From NCBI GenBank assembly GCA_028287545.1, contig JAQBPL010000284.1:1-33976 (forward strand): 33,976 bases of DNA, written 5' to 3'. The notes below the pieces were generated by a model. That model did no database searches. It worked only from the letters and a program-made list of their open reading frames with translations, and was not told where the DNA came from. Positions 21,560 to 29,223 of the stretch are shown here, one piece after another (positions within the stretch are counted from its first letter, which is position 1; each line of letters opens with the position of its first letter). The DNA comes from Vulcanimicrobiota bacterium (GTDB taxonomy: Bacteria; Eremiobacterota; Eremiobacteria; Baltobacterales; Baltobacteraceae). A program made the position numbers and the translations under genes.

Positions 21560-24277
21560 TTACCAGCGAATCCCAACCCCGAGCGCCTGTTGCGCCGCCG
21601 CTGACACTCCTCGTTGCGCTGCGTTTCCCTGTCGCGGCTTGAATTGGCCGTACCCCATTTCGGTGAGCGCATCGCGCGCTTCCAAGACGCCCGACGCAGC
21701 CGCAGAGAGCAACCACTTCAGGTCGATCGGGTTGCCGTAATTCAGGTATCGCGCCGTTCGTAGTTTCACGGCGTCAGCGTACTTCGACGCCTTCCGTGGC
21801 CCCGGGAGTTGACCGTGTGCGAGCGCTTGCGGAGCATCCTGGATCTCTTGCCCGATCGTCTCGAGCGATGCGCCGGGTTTCCCCGCCGTCACCGCCTCCA
21901 ACCCCAGCGTAGCCGCTCCCTGCGCCGGGGCGCCGAGCGTTCCGCGTAGGTATTCCTGCGGCGAGCCCAGCGCGCGTCCGATGTCCGCCGTGGGGTTGTA
22001 GAGCGTGATCCCCGGCGAGCCCGGTTCCGGCTTGTCGCCGTACATCGTGCCGCCCGTGGCGCGGTTCAGGAACGCAGCTCGCGCGGGATTGCGCGCAACG
22101 CCACCGATCACAGCACCGGGGATGCTCCCACGGAACGTCCCGAACGGGGCGACGCCGCGGAGCGCTTTGACGAGCGGAGAATGGTGCGCGTAGTCTACGA
22201 GTCGCGAAGAAGCGAGCCCGCCGGCCTGTAGCCCTTCCGCCTCACCGCGCTCGACAATGAGCTTCGCGTACGTCTGCTTCGCGGCTTCGTCCACGGCCCA
22301 AACGAGTTTATTGTTCCAGCGCGTCCACGGACCCAGCCCAAGGTCACGCCCGCCGATCTTTACCGAGGTCGGCTTCCCCGCGAGCGGGCCAAGAACGGAC
22401 TTCCCCGCCACGGCTTTCGGCATGGGCGTATCTGTGAACGGGACCCGTTCGGGAACCTTCGCCGTCGAGAATTCTTGGAAGAACGGTTTCCGCTCCGCGT
22501 ACTGCCCGGAGAGCGCGCCGAGTTGTCGTCCCTCGGCAGTGAGCGCGGCGGCTTCCTTCTCGGTTTTTGCCAGGACGAGCTTGCGCGCCAGGGCCATTGT
22601 TTCTTTGAGGACGCGCGGCGCTTCGGTTGGCCCCACGGTGTTCGCCAGCAAGTCGAGAATGTTGACGCCGTGTCGCGGGAGCATTGCCACCGTCGCCGCG
22701 CGCGGGTAGCTGACCATCGACAGCCAAGCATCCTTCGCTTTCTGTATGTCCGTGCGCTTGTTTCCCGTCGCCTTGATTACTTGGTCGAATAGTTTGTGGA
22801 CCTCGGGGTCATCGACCAGCGTTCCGAGCGCTTCGTGAACGATCCCGCGCTCGACTTGGCGGCCCGTATTTTTCGCCATCGCGTTGAAGCCGCGCGAGAG
22901 CTGGCTCGGGTTCGTTACTTCAAGATTGGGCCGCTCGATCGCGCGCGGGTCCCGGCGTTCGAGCATATTGTACGGAATGGCTTCCCGGCCGCCCGCTTCT
23001 TCAGCGGCGGCTTCATGCGACCAAGGCATGTAATCTTCACGCCGTGGCATGGCTTCCTCGACGCGCCCCGCAATCGTGTGGTAGAGGTCGCGGAGTTTCG
23101 TCGCGTGCTCGATCGCAGCGGCGTTCCCGTGCGGCATCGTGTAGCCGTTCGGCCCACTCAGCAACGGCGTGTTCGCGAGTTGCGCGGAGCGTTGCTCGCG
23201 CATGGTGATTCCGGGGCCCTGGAGAGGCTGCGCTTCGTTGATCTGGCGACTGCGCTGTTGCGCTGAAGGGCCTGTGGTTGGTGTCCGCACCCGCTGCGTC
23301 GGCTGCGGAATCGCGGGCTCTTTCTTCGACGCAAACGCCCGCGTCAGCGTTGCCTTATCCTCGGCGCTCAGTTCGCGAGTGAGGTCATTAAACACCACCT
23401 TGCGCGCGGCGTCCTCGCGAAGTTTGAAGTCCAGCTCGGTCAGCGTTCGCAGTTGCCGGTAAGCGGACTGTTCCCGTGGCGTGAGCGTCCCGGGCATCTC
23501 GTGCGCGACCTCGCCGTTGAGCGCCCTCGCGACGGTCATCTTCTCCTCGTCGGAGAGCCCTGCGCCAGCGACGGGTTTTCCCGTCTTGGGATGCACGCCT
23601 TCCACGACGTGCTTGAACCGCTGCACAAGGTGCTGCTGTACTCTGTCGCCGGTCGATGAACCGAAGTTGGCCGCACCGCGAATGTGTTGCACGGTTTCCG
23701 CGCCGCGTTCCCGCGCGACGGGTCCGCCCCATTGCATGAAGTCGTGGAGAAGGCGGCCAACCGGCGTTGCGTTCAGCGCATTGAGCGCAGGCCCCGCGAG
23801 TTTGCTCGCCACCTTCGGAACGGCCGCGAGCCCGAGCGTTTCGATCGTCACGGGATCGGTGACGGTCTGCATCGCGAGTGACCCGAGCCCGCGCTCAAAT
23901 CCCGATTCGGACGCACGGTGTTCGGGTGAGACGCCGATCGCTTTGAACTGCGCCTCGACTTGCTTCTCGGGATCTGATTCGCCCGTCGCGAGTTTGGCGA
24001 CACCCCAGCGCTGCGCGTCGAGAACCTTGCCGAGCGCCGCGTTCACCGTGCGCCCAGCTCGCGCGAACGGGTTCGGACTTGTCTGCTCCCATTCGCCCGC
24101 CGTCATCGTGTGTGCGCCGCCGTCCGCGCCGGTTTCGTGGCGAACAACGTCGTTGATCGAACGGCCGGAAGTCGGCGCGTGTGCAGGAGCCACGTTGCCC
24201 CAGTCGATCGCGCCACCCTTCGCCGGTTTCTGCGGCGCCGGCTGTTGAGGTGCGGCGCCCCAGTTGATGCCCGCCAC
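21560..24277 (-). CDS. large virion-internal/ejection-like protein (large polyvalent protein type)
   Basis: 905 aa from GTG, 1 nt after the upstream stop. The N terminus has two Ile-(Asn/Asp)-Trp-Gly repeats in Pro/Gln/Ala-rich sequence. Long helical segments follow. The section around Ala-Trp-Leu-Ser-Met-Val-Ser-Tyr-Pro-Arg-Ala... His-Gly-Val-Asn-Ile-Leu-Asp-Leu-Leu-Ala-Asn resembles the 'large polyvalent protein' regions of tailed-phage internal proteins. So does Asp-Glu-Ala-Ala-Lys-Gln-Thr-Tyr-Ala-Lys followed by Pro-Phe-Gly-Thr-Phe-Arg. No lytic transglycosylase motif was found. Role as an ejected or core virion protein is inferred from architecture, not from a family match. Confidence 0.7.
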   Translation of the reverse strand: MAGINWGAAPQQPAPQKPAKGGAIDWGNVAPAHAPTSGRSINDVVRHETGADGGAHTMTAGEWEQTSPNPFARAGRTVNAALGKVLDAQRWGVAKLATGESDPEKQVEAQFKAIGVSPEHRASESGFERGLGSLAMQTVTDPVTIETLGLAAVPKVASKLAGPALNALNATPVGRLLHDFMQWGGPVARERGAETVQHIRGAANFGSSTGDRVQQHLVQRFKHVVEGVHPKTGKPVAGAGLSDEEKMTVARALNGEVAHEMPGTLTPREQSAYRQLRTLTELDFKLREDAARKVVFNDLTRELSAEDKATLTRAFASKKEPAIPQPTQRVRTPTTGPSAQQRSRQINEAQPLQGPGITMREQRSAQLANTPLLSGPNGYTMPHGNAAAIEHATKLRDLYHTIAGRVEEAMPRREDYMPWSHEAAAEEAGGREAIPYNMLERRDPRAIERPNLEVTNPSQLSRGFNAMAKNTGRQVERGIVHEALGTLVDDPEVHKLFDQVIKATGNKRTDIQKAKDAWLSMVSYPRAATVAMLPRHGVNILDLLANTVGPTEAPRVLKETMALARKLVLAKTEKEAAALTAEGRQLGALSGQYAERKPFFQEFSTAKVPERVPFTDTPMPKAVAGKSVLGPLAGKPTSVKIGGRDLGLGPWTRWNNKLVWAVDEAAKQTYAKLIVERGEAEGLQAGGLASSRLVDYAHHSPLVKALRGVAPFGTFRGSIPGAVIGGVARNPARAAFLNRATGGTMYGDKPEPGSPGITLYNPTADIGRALGSPQEYLRGTLGAPAQGAATLGLEAVTAGKPGASLETIGQEIQDAPQALAHGQLPGPRKASKYADAVKLRTARYLNYGNPIDLKWLLSAAASGVLEARDALTEMGYGQFKPRQGNAAQRGVSAAAQQALGVGIRW

Positions 24278-24278
24278 G

Positions 24279-25943
24279 TTACATTGGGACCGGGTTCGCG
24301 AGCGAGTCGTTCACCGCTGCCCCAAGCGCGTGCGTGAGCCCGGGGCCAGCAGGCATTGCGCCATTGATCTCTGTGTCCGAATAGCCGTGCTGTTTGAGGA
24401 CGGTGCGAATGGTGGCGTCGTCCCGGCCTGCCTCGCGAGCCCGCTTCACCTCATCGGCCACGGGGAGGCGCGTCGGGACCTTGGCCGTTCCCTTGGGTGG
24501 CCGGAACGGGATGATTGGCACCCCCCGCGAGCGACGGTTCAGGTCCGCCGTACGACCGCGCTCGAGCAGCAGTTCCTTCGCGATCGGGTTTGTCGCATCG
24601 CCTACGTGGTCCTGAAGCGTCTCGGCGTAATACTGCGCCGCGCCCGCCGGGTCGGCGTTCCGGTCGATGAGCGAGAACGTCTTGCTCATCATCTGCGCCA
24701 TCTGCGGGGTGATCGTCGGCGGCGCGGGATGCCCACCCGCGTCCATGCGCGGGTTTCCGTTGGCATCCACGGGCGGCTTGATCGCCTTAGCCCAGCTCGC
24801 ATAGAAGTCTTTTCCCGCCCGAAGCGCCTCGTCTTTGAGCGTCGCCATCTTCGCGCCGTTGGTAAGCGTGGCGCGAGCGTCCTCGTGTGCGAGGCGAAGA
24901 GTCTCGCGGTAGTTTGCAGCGGCTTCTCGATTTGATTCCCGCGCGTCGGCCGCCGACTCACGGCTCGCTTCGCGCGCGTTCTGCTGCTGCTCGCGAAAGA
25001 TCGCGATTGACAGAGCGCGAGCATTGTTCGCGTCGTCGATTGCCTGCTTATTGTAGGCTTGCGCCTGCGCCGCGTGCTGGGCCGCGATGTCTGTGGCGCC
25101 GACCGACGTGTAAAATTGCGCGAGCGCGTTCTCCCGACCAGCGTAGTTTGTGGCCGATGCGTGGGGTCCGAGCGGCTGCGCGAGCGTCGGCGGAACCATA
25201 AACGGCTTCTGCGTGCGCGGGTCGATTCCGCGAGCGCGTACGTCCTGGTCCGCCTTGTACTTGATCGCGGCGTTGTCGAAGGTGTGCTTGGCCGTGTCCT
25301 CGTCCACGCCGCGCTGCGCCTGCAGGTTCACAAACGCGCGCTTCGCCTCGTCCGACGCCATGCCGTACTTGGCTTGGGCGTTCTGGAAGTCGGCTTGCGC
25401 CTTCGCCTCCGCAACCTTGTACTGCTGCTCGGCCGTGTGCTCACGCCGCTGATACGACTGCTCGGCGTTCTGCTGCAGGCCGCCGGCAAACCCCGCTGCC
25501 ATCTTCGCGATCGGAGCGCCCGGAAAGAGAACCCCGAGCCCGAGCGCCAGGTATTCGAGCCCCTTCTTTGGTGGCACGTACTCCGCAGGCTTGAAGTCGG
25601 GAACGCTTTGCTGCGGCGCCGCCATCGGCTTGCCCGTGGCCGGGTCCATCGGTGGACCTTGCTGCGGTGCGGGCCCCGGCGGCGGAACGTACTGCGGGAC
25701 CGCATCGGCCGTGGAATTGGGGGGCGGCGGAATCCCGGCGCCCTTGACGACCTTGAGCGCCTGCGCTCCTGCCTGCCGTTTTTCGTCCCGCTTTCTGTTC
25801 TCACGCTGACGCGCAGCGATAGCCGCAGCCGGATTCGATCCGTTGTATCCAGCGGGAAGCGTTGGGTTGAACGTCGTGGGCGCCGAGGACTGATCCTCGA
25901 ACGGGCCAGCGACCGGCGGAAACATTGCCATGGCACTCACCAT
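24279..25943 (-). CDS. coiled-coil phage internal-protein-like
   Basis: 554 aa. Pro/Gln-rich N terminus (~60-120), a short hydrophobic Gly/Ala/Leu stretch (~128-150, Leu-Ala-Leu-Gly-Leu-Gly-Val-Leu-Phe-Pro-Gly), then long Ala/Gln/Arg/Glu coiled coil (~155-235 and ~285-370). The composition is typical of podovirus-type ejection proteins that line the DNA channel. ATG 25943 has a distant GGAAAAG; in-frame starts at 25940, 25931 and 25925 are alternatives. It lies directly upstream of the 905-aa gene with 1 nt between, so the two are one unit. Family not proven. Confidence 0.68.
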   Translation of the reverse strand: MVSAMAMFPPVAGPFEDQSSAPTTFNPTLPAGYNGSNPAAAIAARQRENRKRDEKRQAGAQALKVVKGAGIPPPPNSTADAVPQYVPPPGPAPQQGPPMDPATGKPMAAPQQSVPDFKPAEYVPPKKGLEYLALGLGVLFPGAPIAKMAAGFAGGLQQNAEQSYQRREHTAEQQYKVAEAKAQADFQNAQAKYGMASDEAKRAFVNLQAQRGVDEDTAKHTFDNAAIKYKADQDVRARGIDPRTQKPFMVPPTLAQPLGPHASATNYAGRENALAQFYTSVGATDIAAQHAAQAQAYNKQAIDDANNARALSIAIFREQQQNAREASRESAADARESNREAAANYRETLRLAHEDARATLTNGAKMATLKDEALRAGKDFYASWAKAIKPPVDANGNPRMDAGGHPAPPTITPQMAQMMSKTFSLIDRNADPAGAAQYYAETLQDHVGDATNPIAKELLLERGRTADLNRRSRGVPIIPFRPPKGTAKVPTRLPVADEVKRAREAGRDDATIRTVLKQHGYSDTEINGAMPAGPGLTHALGAAVNDSLANPVPM

Positions 25944-26180
25944 GTAGCACTTTTCCGGGGTCCGGCGCTAGGCCCAACCGAATGCGGTGCGACGCGGTTT
26001 TCAGCGTCATCGACCAGCGTCCAAAACAACCGGCGAGGATGGGCATTGCGGGCGATTGCGCGGCGCGTGGCGAGCGGGAAGCCCCATCGCTGACCTGTGA
26101 GTGCCACGACAGCGGCTCCTCCCTCGAAAACCAATCGGCGATGCCGAGGATGATGAGCCGGGCGACGTACGGCGAGGTTG

Positions 26181-27011
26181 ATGGACCTGACTCAGCCGAG
26201 GGCTGGAGGCATCGAAGCGCCAAGCCGATCGGCGATGGTCATGCGTTTCTGGGTTCCAGGGATTGCGTCAGTGCTGCTTTGCTTCGTCGCGGCGTTTGCC
26301 GCCCTGCACGAACACTTGACGCCGGGCGAAAGGACGTTTTTCCTGCTCGTTTTTGTCGCGTTAACGGTGACTGAACTTGTGGTCTTATGGATCGCTAGTC
26401 AGCGAGTCGCCCAAGAACGGACAGACGCGGAAACCGCTGCGAACGAGCGCCACGCTTTAGAAATGAAGACGGCGGCCGAGAACCACGCCATTGCCATAAA
26501 GATGGCGGACGACAATCACGCGGTAGCAATGAGCACGGCGGACGAGCGCCATGCCCAAGCGGTTGCGTACTTCGAGGAGAGGCGGGCGTGGGACGACGAG
26601 GTTAGCGGAGCATTGCGGGCACTTCACCGAGCAGCCCTCACGCGCGAACTCACCGGACTGGGAGAGGCAAAGGCGAAAATAAATACGCTGGTCGGCGAGA
26701 TTGTCTCGTTTTTGGAGGAACGCAACAAGGGCCCGTATGTTCCAGGGGATGGCAGGATGCCGACGATAGACAACCCGGGGTGGGCGGAGTGGATGCTAAA
26801 CGCTGCCGCCCATACCCGTGAAACGTGGGCACGCTTCGACGCCGAGTTTCTTCAACGGGCGCGTGAAGCTCGAAACGCGTTGAGTCGCCTCGGCCTTACG
26901 GACCCGCTGCTAAATGGGTACCTTGACAGCCTCATGCCGCGAAGCGGTGGCATGCGCATCATCGCCGAGAAACTAGCTGCGCTTGCAGAGCAGGTACCGA
27001 ACGATGAATGA
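26181..27011 (+). CDS. two-helix membrane protein with hendecad repeats (accessory gene)
   Basis: 276 aa on the strand opposite to the flanking late genes, with GGCGAGG just before ATG 26181. Membrane helices at ~24-42 and ~53-73, then a coiled coil of four 11-residue repeats whose His residues fall at exactly 91, 102, 113 and 124 (pattern Glu/Asp-x-His-Ala-x-x-Met/Ile). A cytoplasmic helical domain follows. Fewer Arg and lower GC than its neighbours suggest separate acquisition. A phage-conversion role such as superinfection exclusion or defence is plausible but not shown; no known defence family is recognised. Confidence 0.8.
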   Translation: MDLTQPRAGGIEAPSRSAMVMRFWVPGIASVLLCFVAAFAALHEHLTPGERTFFLLVFVALTVTELVVLWIASQRVAQERTDAETAANERHALEMKTAAENHAIAIKMADDNHAVAMSTADERHAQAVAYFEERRAWDDEVSGALRALHRAALTRELTGLGEAKAKINTLVGEIVSFLEERNKGPYVPGDGRMPTIDNPGWAEWMLNAAAHTRETWARFDAEFLQRAREARNALSRLGLTDPLLNGYLDSLMPRSGGMRIIAEKLAALAEQVPNDE

Positions 27012-27048
27012 CGATCCAACACCAAGCGACGTTCGCAAGATCAGTTTG

Positions 27049-27354
27049 TCACGACGTTGGACCCGACAGATTCGCGTCTAGCATCCCTGCGATCGACTTT
27101 GCCATCGTGCGCGCAGTGTGCACGTCGTGGCGATCGGAGTCGTACAGGCCCGAACCACCCGATCCGGTACGCCGCACCCAGAACGTGCCGCGGTCGTCGG
27201 TAATCGTGACCTCCTCGCCCGTGTGGCGCAGGTAGACGACGCCAGCACGGTACGTTGCGCGGACGGCCGGAATCAGCTCGCGCAGGCGCGCGACGAGAAC
27301 GCGGCACCAATCGACATACGGCAGCGGCGGGCCAGGCGGCGGCACCTCGGGCAT
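27049..27354 (-). CDS. 101-aa hypothetical protein
   Basis: From ATG 27354; an in-frame TTG at 27381 overlapping the previous stop (TTGA) would give 110 aa. Pro-rich start, a helix with Trp-Cys-Arg-Val-Leu-Val-Ala-Arg-Leu-Arg-Glu-Leu, then beta strands (Gly-Val-Val-Tyr-Leu-Arg-His... Val-Thr-Ile-Thr-Asp-Asp-Arg-Gly-Thr-Phe-Trp-Val) and a final helix. Not recognised. Converges on the membrane protein gene. Confidence 0.62.
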   Translation of the reverse strand: MPEVPPPGPPLPYVDWCRVLVARLRELIPAVRATYRAGVVYLRHTGEEVTITDDRGTFWVRRTGSGGSGLYDSDRHDVHTARTMAKSIAGMLDANLSGPTS

Positions 27355-27377
27355 CCGCGCGCCGTTCGTTCCGTCGA

Positions 27378-27617
27378 TCAATTCACCCGCACGAGGACCA
27401 GCGCGAGCCGAGCCGCCTCGCTCGGGCTGAGAGTACGCACCACGCCGAGCGGATAGTCCTCGTCGACTTCGAGGAACGCGCGCAGCTGGTCGATGTCGAT
27501 CGGCACCATGCCGCGACGGGTGCCCGGTATCCCCGCGAGATATTCCGCCGCAGTGGGCCGGCTGTGGGCGGTTGCGTGAGCCATGGCGCCCGGCCCGAAG
27601 CGACTTCGCGCGCTCAC
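27378..27617 (-). CDS. 79-aa hypothetical protein
   Basis: GTG 27617 lies 13 nt after the stop of the HTH gene; ATG 27584 (68 aa) is an alternative and neither has a clear ribosome site. It contains Thr-Ala-Ala-Glu-Tyr-Leu-Ala-Gly-Ile-Pro-Gly-Thr-Arg and a helix Asp-Gln-Leu-Arg-Ala-Phe-Leu-Glu. It appears to form a small operon with the HTH gene and the 101-aa gene. Confidence 0.55.
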   Translation of the reverse strand: MSARSRFGPGAMAHATAHSRPTAAEYLAGIPGTRRGMVPIDIDQLRAFLEVDEDYPLGVVRTLSPSEAARLALVLVRVN

Positions 27618-27630
27618 CCATTGGTGAGGG

Positions 27631-27930
27631 CTACTTGAGCACCAGGCGTTCAGCGAGCCACGTCCTCAGCGCCTTGCGGGGAATCACGCGGCGACGGGTG
27701 CCGATCCGAACGTATGGCAATGTGCCGGCGTCCATAGCGCGTTCCAGCACCTTACGCGAAAACCCGAGATCCTTCACCGCGTCCTTGGTCGACACGCATC
27801 CGTCCCCGACCAGCGCCTCGCACTCCTTGCGCGTTTTGCCCGCCGGGACGATGATACGCTTTTTTGACTCGGCTTTAACGCTACTGTTCGCGTTAGGCGC
27901 GATTGATTGGCGGCGACGCATTTCGGACAT
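27631..27930 (-). CDS. second excisionase-type helix-turn-helix protein
   Basis: 99 aa. Basic N terminus, then an HTH_17/AlpA-like fold: Val-Ser-Thr-Lys-Asp-Ala-Val-Lys-Asp-Leu-Gly-Phe-Ser-Arg-Lys-Val-Leu-Glu-Arg, wing Leu-Pro-Tyr-Val-Arg-Ile-Gly-Thr-Arg-Arg-Arg-Val-Ile-Pro-Arg, and a final helix. Such proteins direct excision or activate satellite genes (AlpA, Cox). Together with the HTH gene at 8281 the element has two candidates for a directionality factor. This one heads a small accessory operon in the late region. Confidence 0.8.
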   Translation of the reverse strand: MSEMRRRQSIAPNANSSVKAESKKRIIVPAGKTRKECEALVGDGCVSTKDAVKDLGFSRKVLERAMDAGTLPYVRIGTRRRVIPRKALRTWLAERLVLK

Positions 27931-28117
27931 GCCAGGCCGTTCTCTGAAGTAAACGTCTAGCCCGCCTCTTTCGCAAAGTCCGTCGCGCGCAGGCTCGCAA
28001 AGCGAACCCCCATTGCAATAACCGCGTCAAGGCGGGCTTTTTCGCGCCCCTTGCAGTTTCGTCGATTACCACGTTCCGCTAGACAAAGCGCCTCGCCGCA
28101 GGTTATACCGTGGCGGC

Positions 28118-28339
28118 ATGAAGCGAACGTTAATCTCTCCCACAGATACATCACCCGGTGCGCGGCGTGGATCGCGCAGGGCCGAACTGGAGTCACTACT
28201 TGTCGAGGTGCGCGCGGAGCGTGAGAAGGCCGTGACGCTCATCAACGAGGCGACCGTAAACGCTCATCGTTGCAACGGAGCCGAGGCCATTCTCTTACAG
28301 ATGCTTGCTCGACTCGAAACATCGAAAGCGAAGTCGTAA
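28118..28339 (+). CDS. 73-aa phage-type small helical protein
   Basis: ATG with GGCGG close upstream. It contains a heptad-rich helix (Leu-Glu-Ser-Leu-Leu-Val-Glu-Val-Arg-Ala-Glu-Arg-Glu-Lys) and a second helix Cys-Asn-Gly-Ala-Glu-Ala-Ile-Leu-Leu-Gln-Met-Leu. The helix-(x)NGA-helix layout resembles small hypothetical proteins common in phage genomes. Opposite strand to the late genes. Confidence 0.62.
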   Translation: MKRTLISPTDTSPGARRGSRRAELESLLVEVRAEREKAVTLINEATVNAHRCNGAEAILLQMLARLETSKAKS

Positions 28340-28418
28340 TGACCTGCAGCGATCAGCAATGTTCGTACTGGACCTCCCGACTCGCAGCGCCCAATGCTCG
28401 CGGTGACCGTTGCGTGCG

Positions 28419-29222
28419 CTACGGGTTGTAGTACGGGAGCTTCATCTGCGACCCAGCAACGTTGATGATGACGTAACCGCTGGGCGTTGCGGGAAGCGCC
28501 GCGCCGCCACCAGCCGCACCGACAGTCAATGCAACAGTTCCGCCGATGCTCACGGTTCCAGCGCCCCCGGATGCCGCGGTGCCGGTCGAGATATGGCTCG
28601 TTGCGGTGGACGACGCGAAGAACGTCCCTCCGCCAAGTTTGTCGAGATGAAGCGCCTTGACTACAGCGCCGTTGTCGGCCATCGAATACAGGTCGAGGTA
28701 GCCGGCGTAATTTCCGTCGCCCGCCGCGCTGTTCTTCGCTGCGCGGATCGCGCCGAACACATACGAGGTGAGGGCGTTGCCGGTGTTGCCGCCCAGCGTG
28801 ATGGTCGCGCCCTTGTCTATCCCCGCCGCCGACGTGGACATGATAGACACTATGCCGTGATTGCCGCCGGACGCCGTGAATGTATCGGCCCCTTGCAGGT
28901 CCAGCGAGACGGGACCGACCTGGGACGTCGCCGACGCAGCCCCGATGATGACTTTCCCAGAAAAACCGCCGGTCGTAGCCGTGGTGAGTGGCCCGCCGAC
29001 CGCAATGCCAGCCGGGAACGAGTACGCCTGCGCCCCTCCGAAGATCGCCTGTGCCATCGTCGTCGGGATGATCTGCGAAGCGTAGAACCCCGCCGCTCCG
29101 ACGTTGGCAAAGTCAATTCCGCCGTTGATCGCGTTTACCAATGTGTTTAGGTTAGCGTCAACCTGCGCGGAAAGGGCCGGCGTTCCCGGCGAGAACGAAT
29201 AGGGAAGTGCAACTACCGGCAA
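28419..29222 (-). CDS. fibre-like virion protein
   Basis: 267 aa. TTG start with GGGAGA about 9 nt upstream, beginning right after the stop of the 545-aa gene. The opening Pro-Tyr-Ser-Phe-Ser-Pro-Gly-Thr-x-Ala... Val-Asp-Ala-Asn-Leu-Asn-Thr-Leu is typical of phage tail-fibre or tailspike N termini that fix to the particle. The rest is rich in Gly, Ala, Ser, Thr and short strands (Gly-Thr-Val-Ser-Ile-Gly-Gly), as in trimeric beta fibres. There is no enzymatic motif. Host attachment is the likely role. Confidence 0.72.
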   Translation of the reverse strand: MPVVALPYSFSPGTPALSAQVDANLNTLVNAINGGIDFANVGAAGFYASQIIPTTMAQAIFGGAQAYSFPAGIAVGGPLTTATTGGFSGKVIIGAASATSQVGPVSLDLQGADTFTASGGNHGIVSIMSTSAAGIDKGATITLGGNTGNALTSYVFGAIRAAKNSAAGDGNYAGYLDLYSMADNGAVVKALHLDKLGGGTFFASSTATSHISTGTAASGGAGTVSIGGTVALTVGAAGGGAALPATPSGYVIINVAGSQMKLPYYNP

Positions 29223-29223
29223 A

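Noticed and set aside
23636..23646. Distant iteron copy TACTCTGT in the 905-aa gene
   Set aside because: Only 8 of 11 bases match and it lies in coding sequence far from the array; expected by chance at this length.
25059..26093. 344-codon plus-strand open frame across the 554-aa gene
   Set aside because: Arg/Leu/Val-rich shadow; it would cut through the coiled-coil gene and its start region.
25937..26134. 65-aa minus-strand frame upstream of the 554-aa gene
   Set aside because: It overlaps the next start by 7 nt, which is suggestive, but there is no ribosome site or recognisable composition.
27008..27235. 75-aa plus-strand frame starting in ATGA overlap with the membrane protein gene
   Set aside because: Mostly antisense to the 101-aa gene, whose strands and helices look real.
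27957..28196. 79-aa minus-strand frame
   Set aside because: Antisense to the better supported 73-aa gene at its 5' end and rich in Cys/Arg without a pattern.
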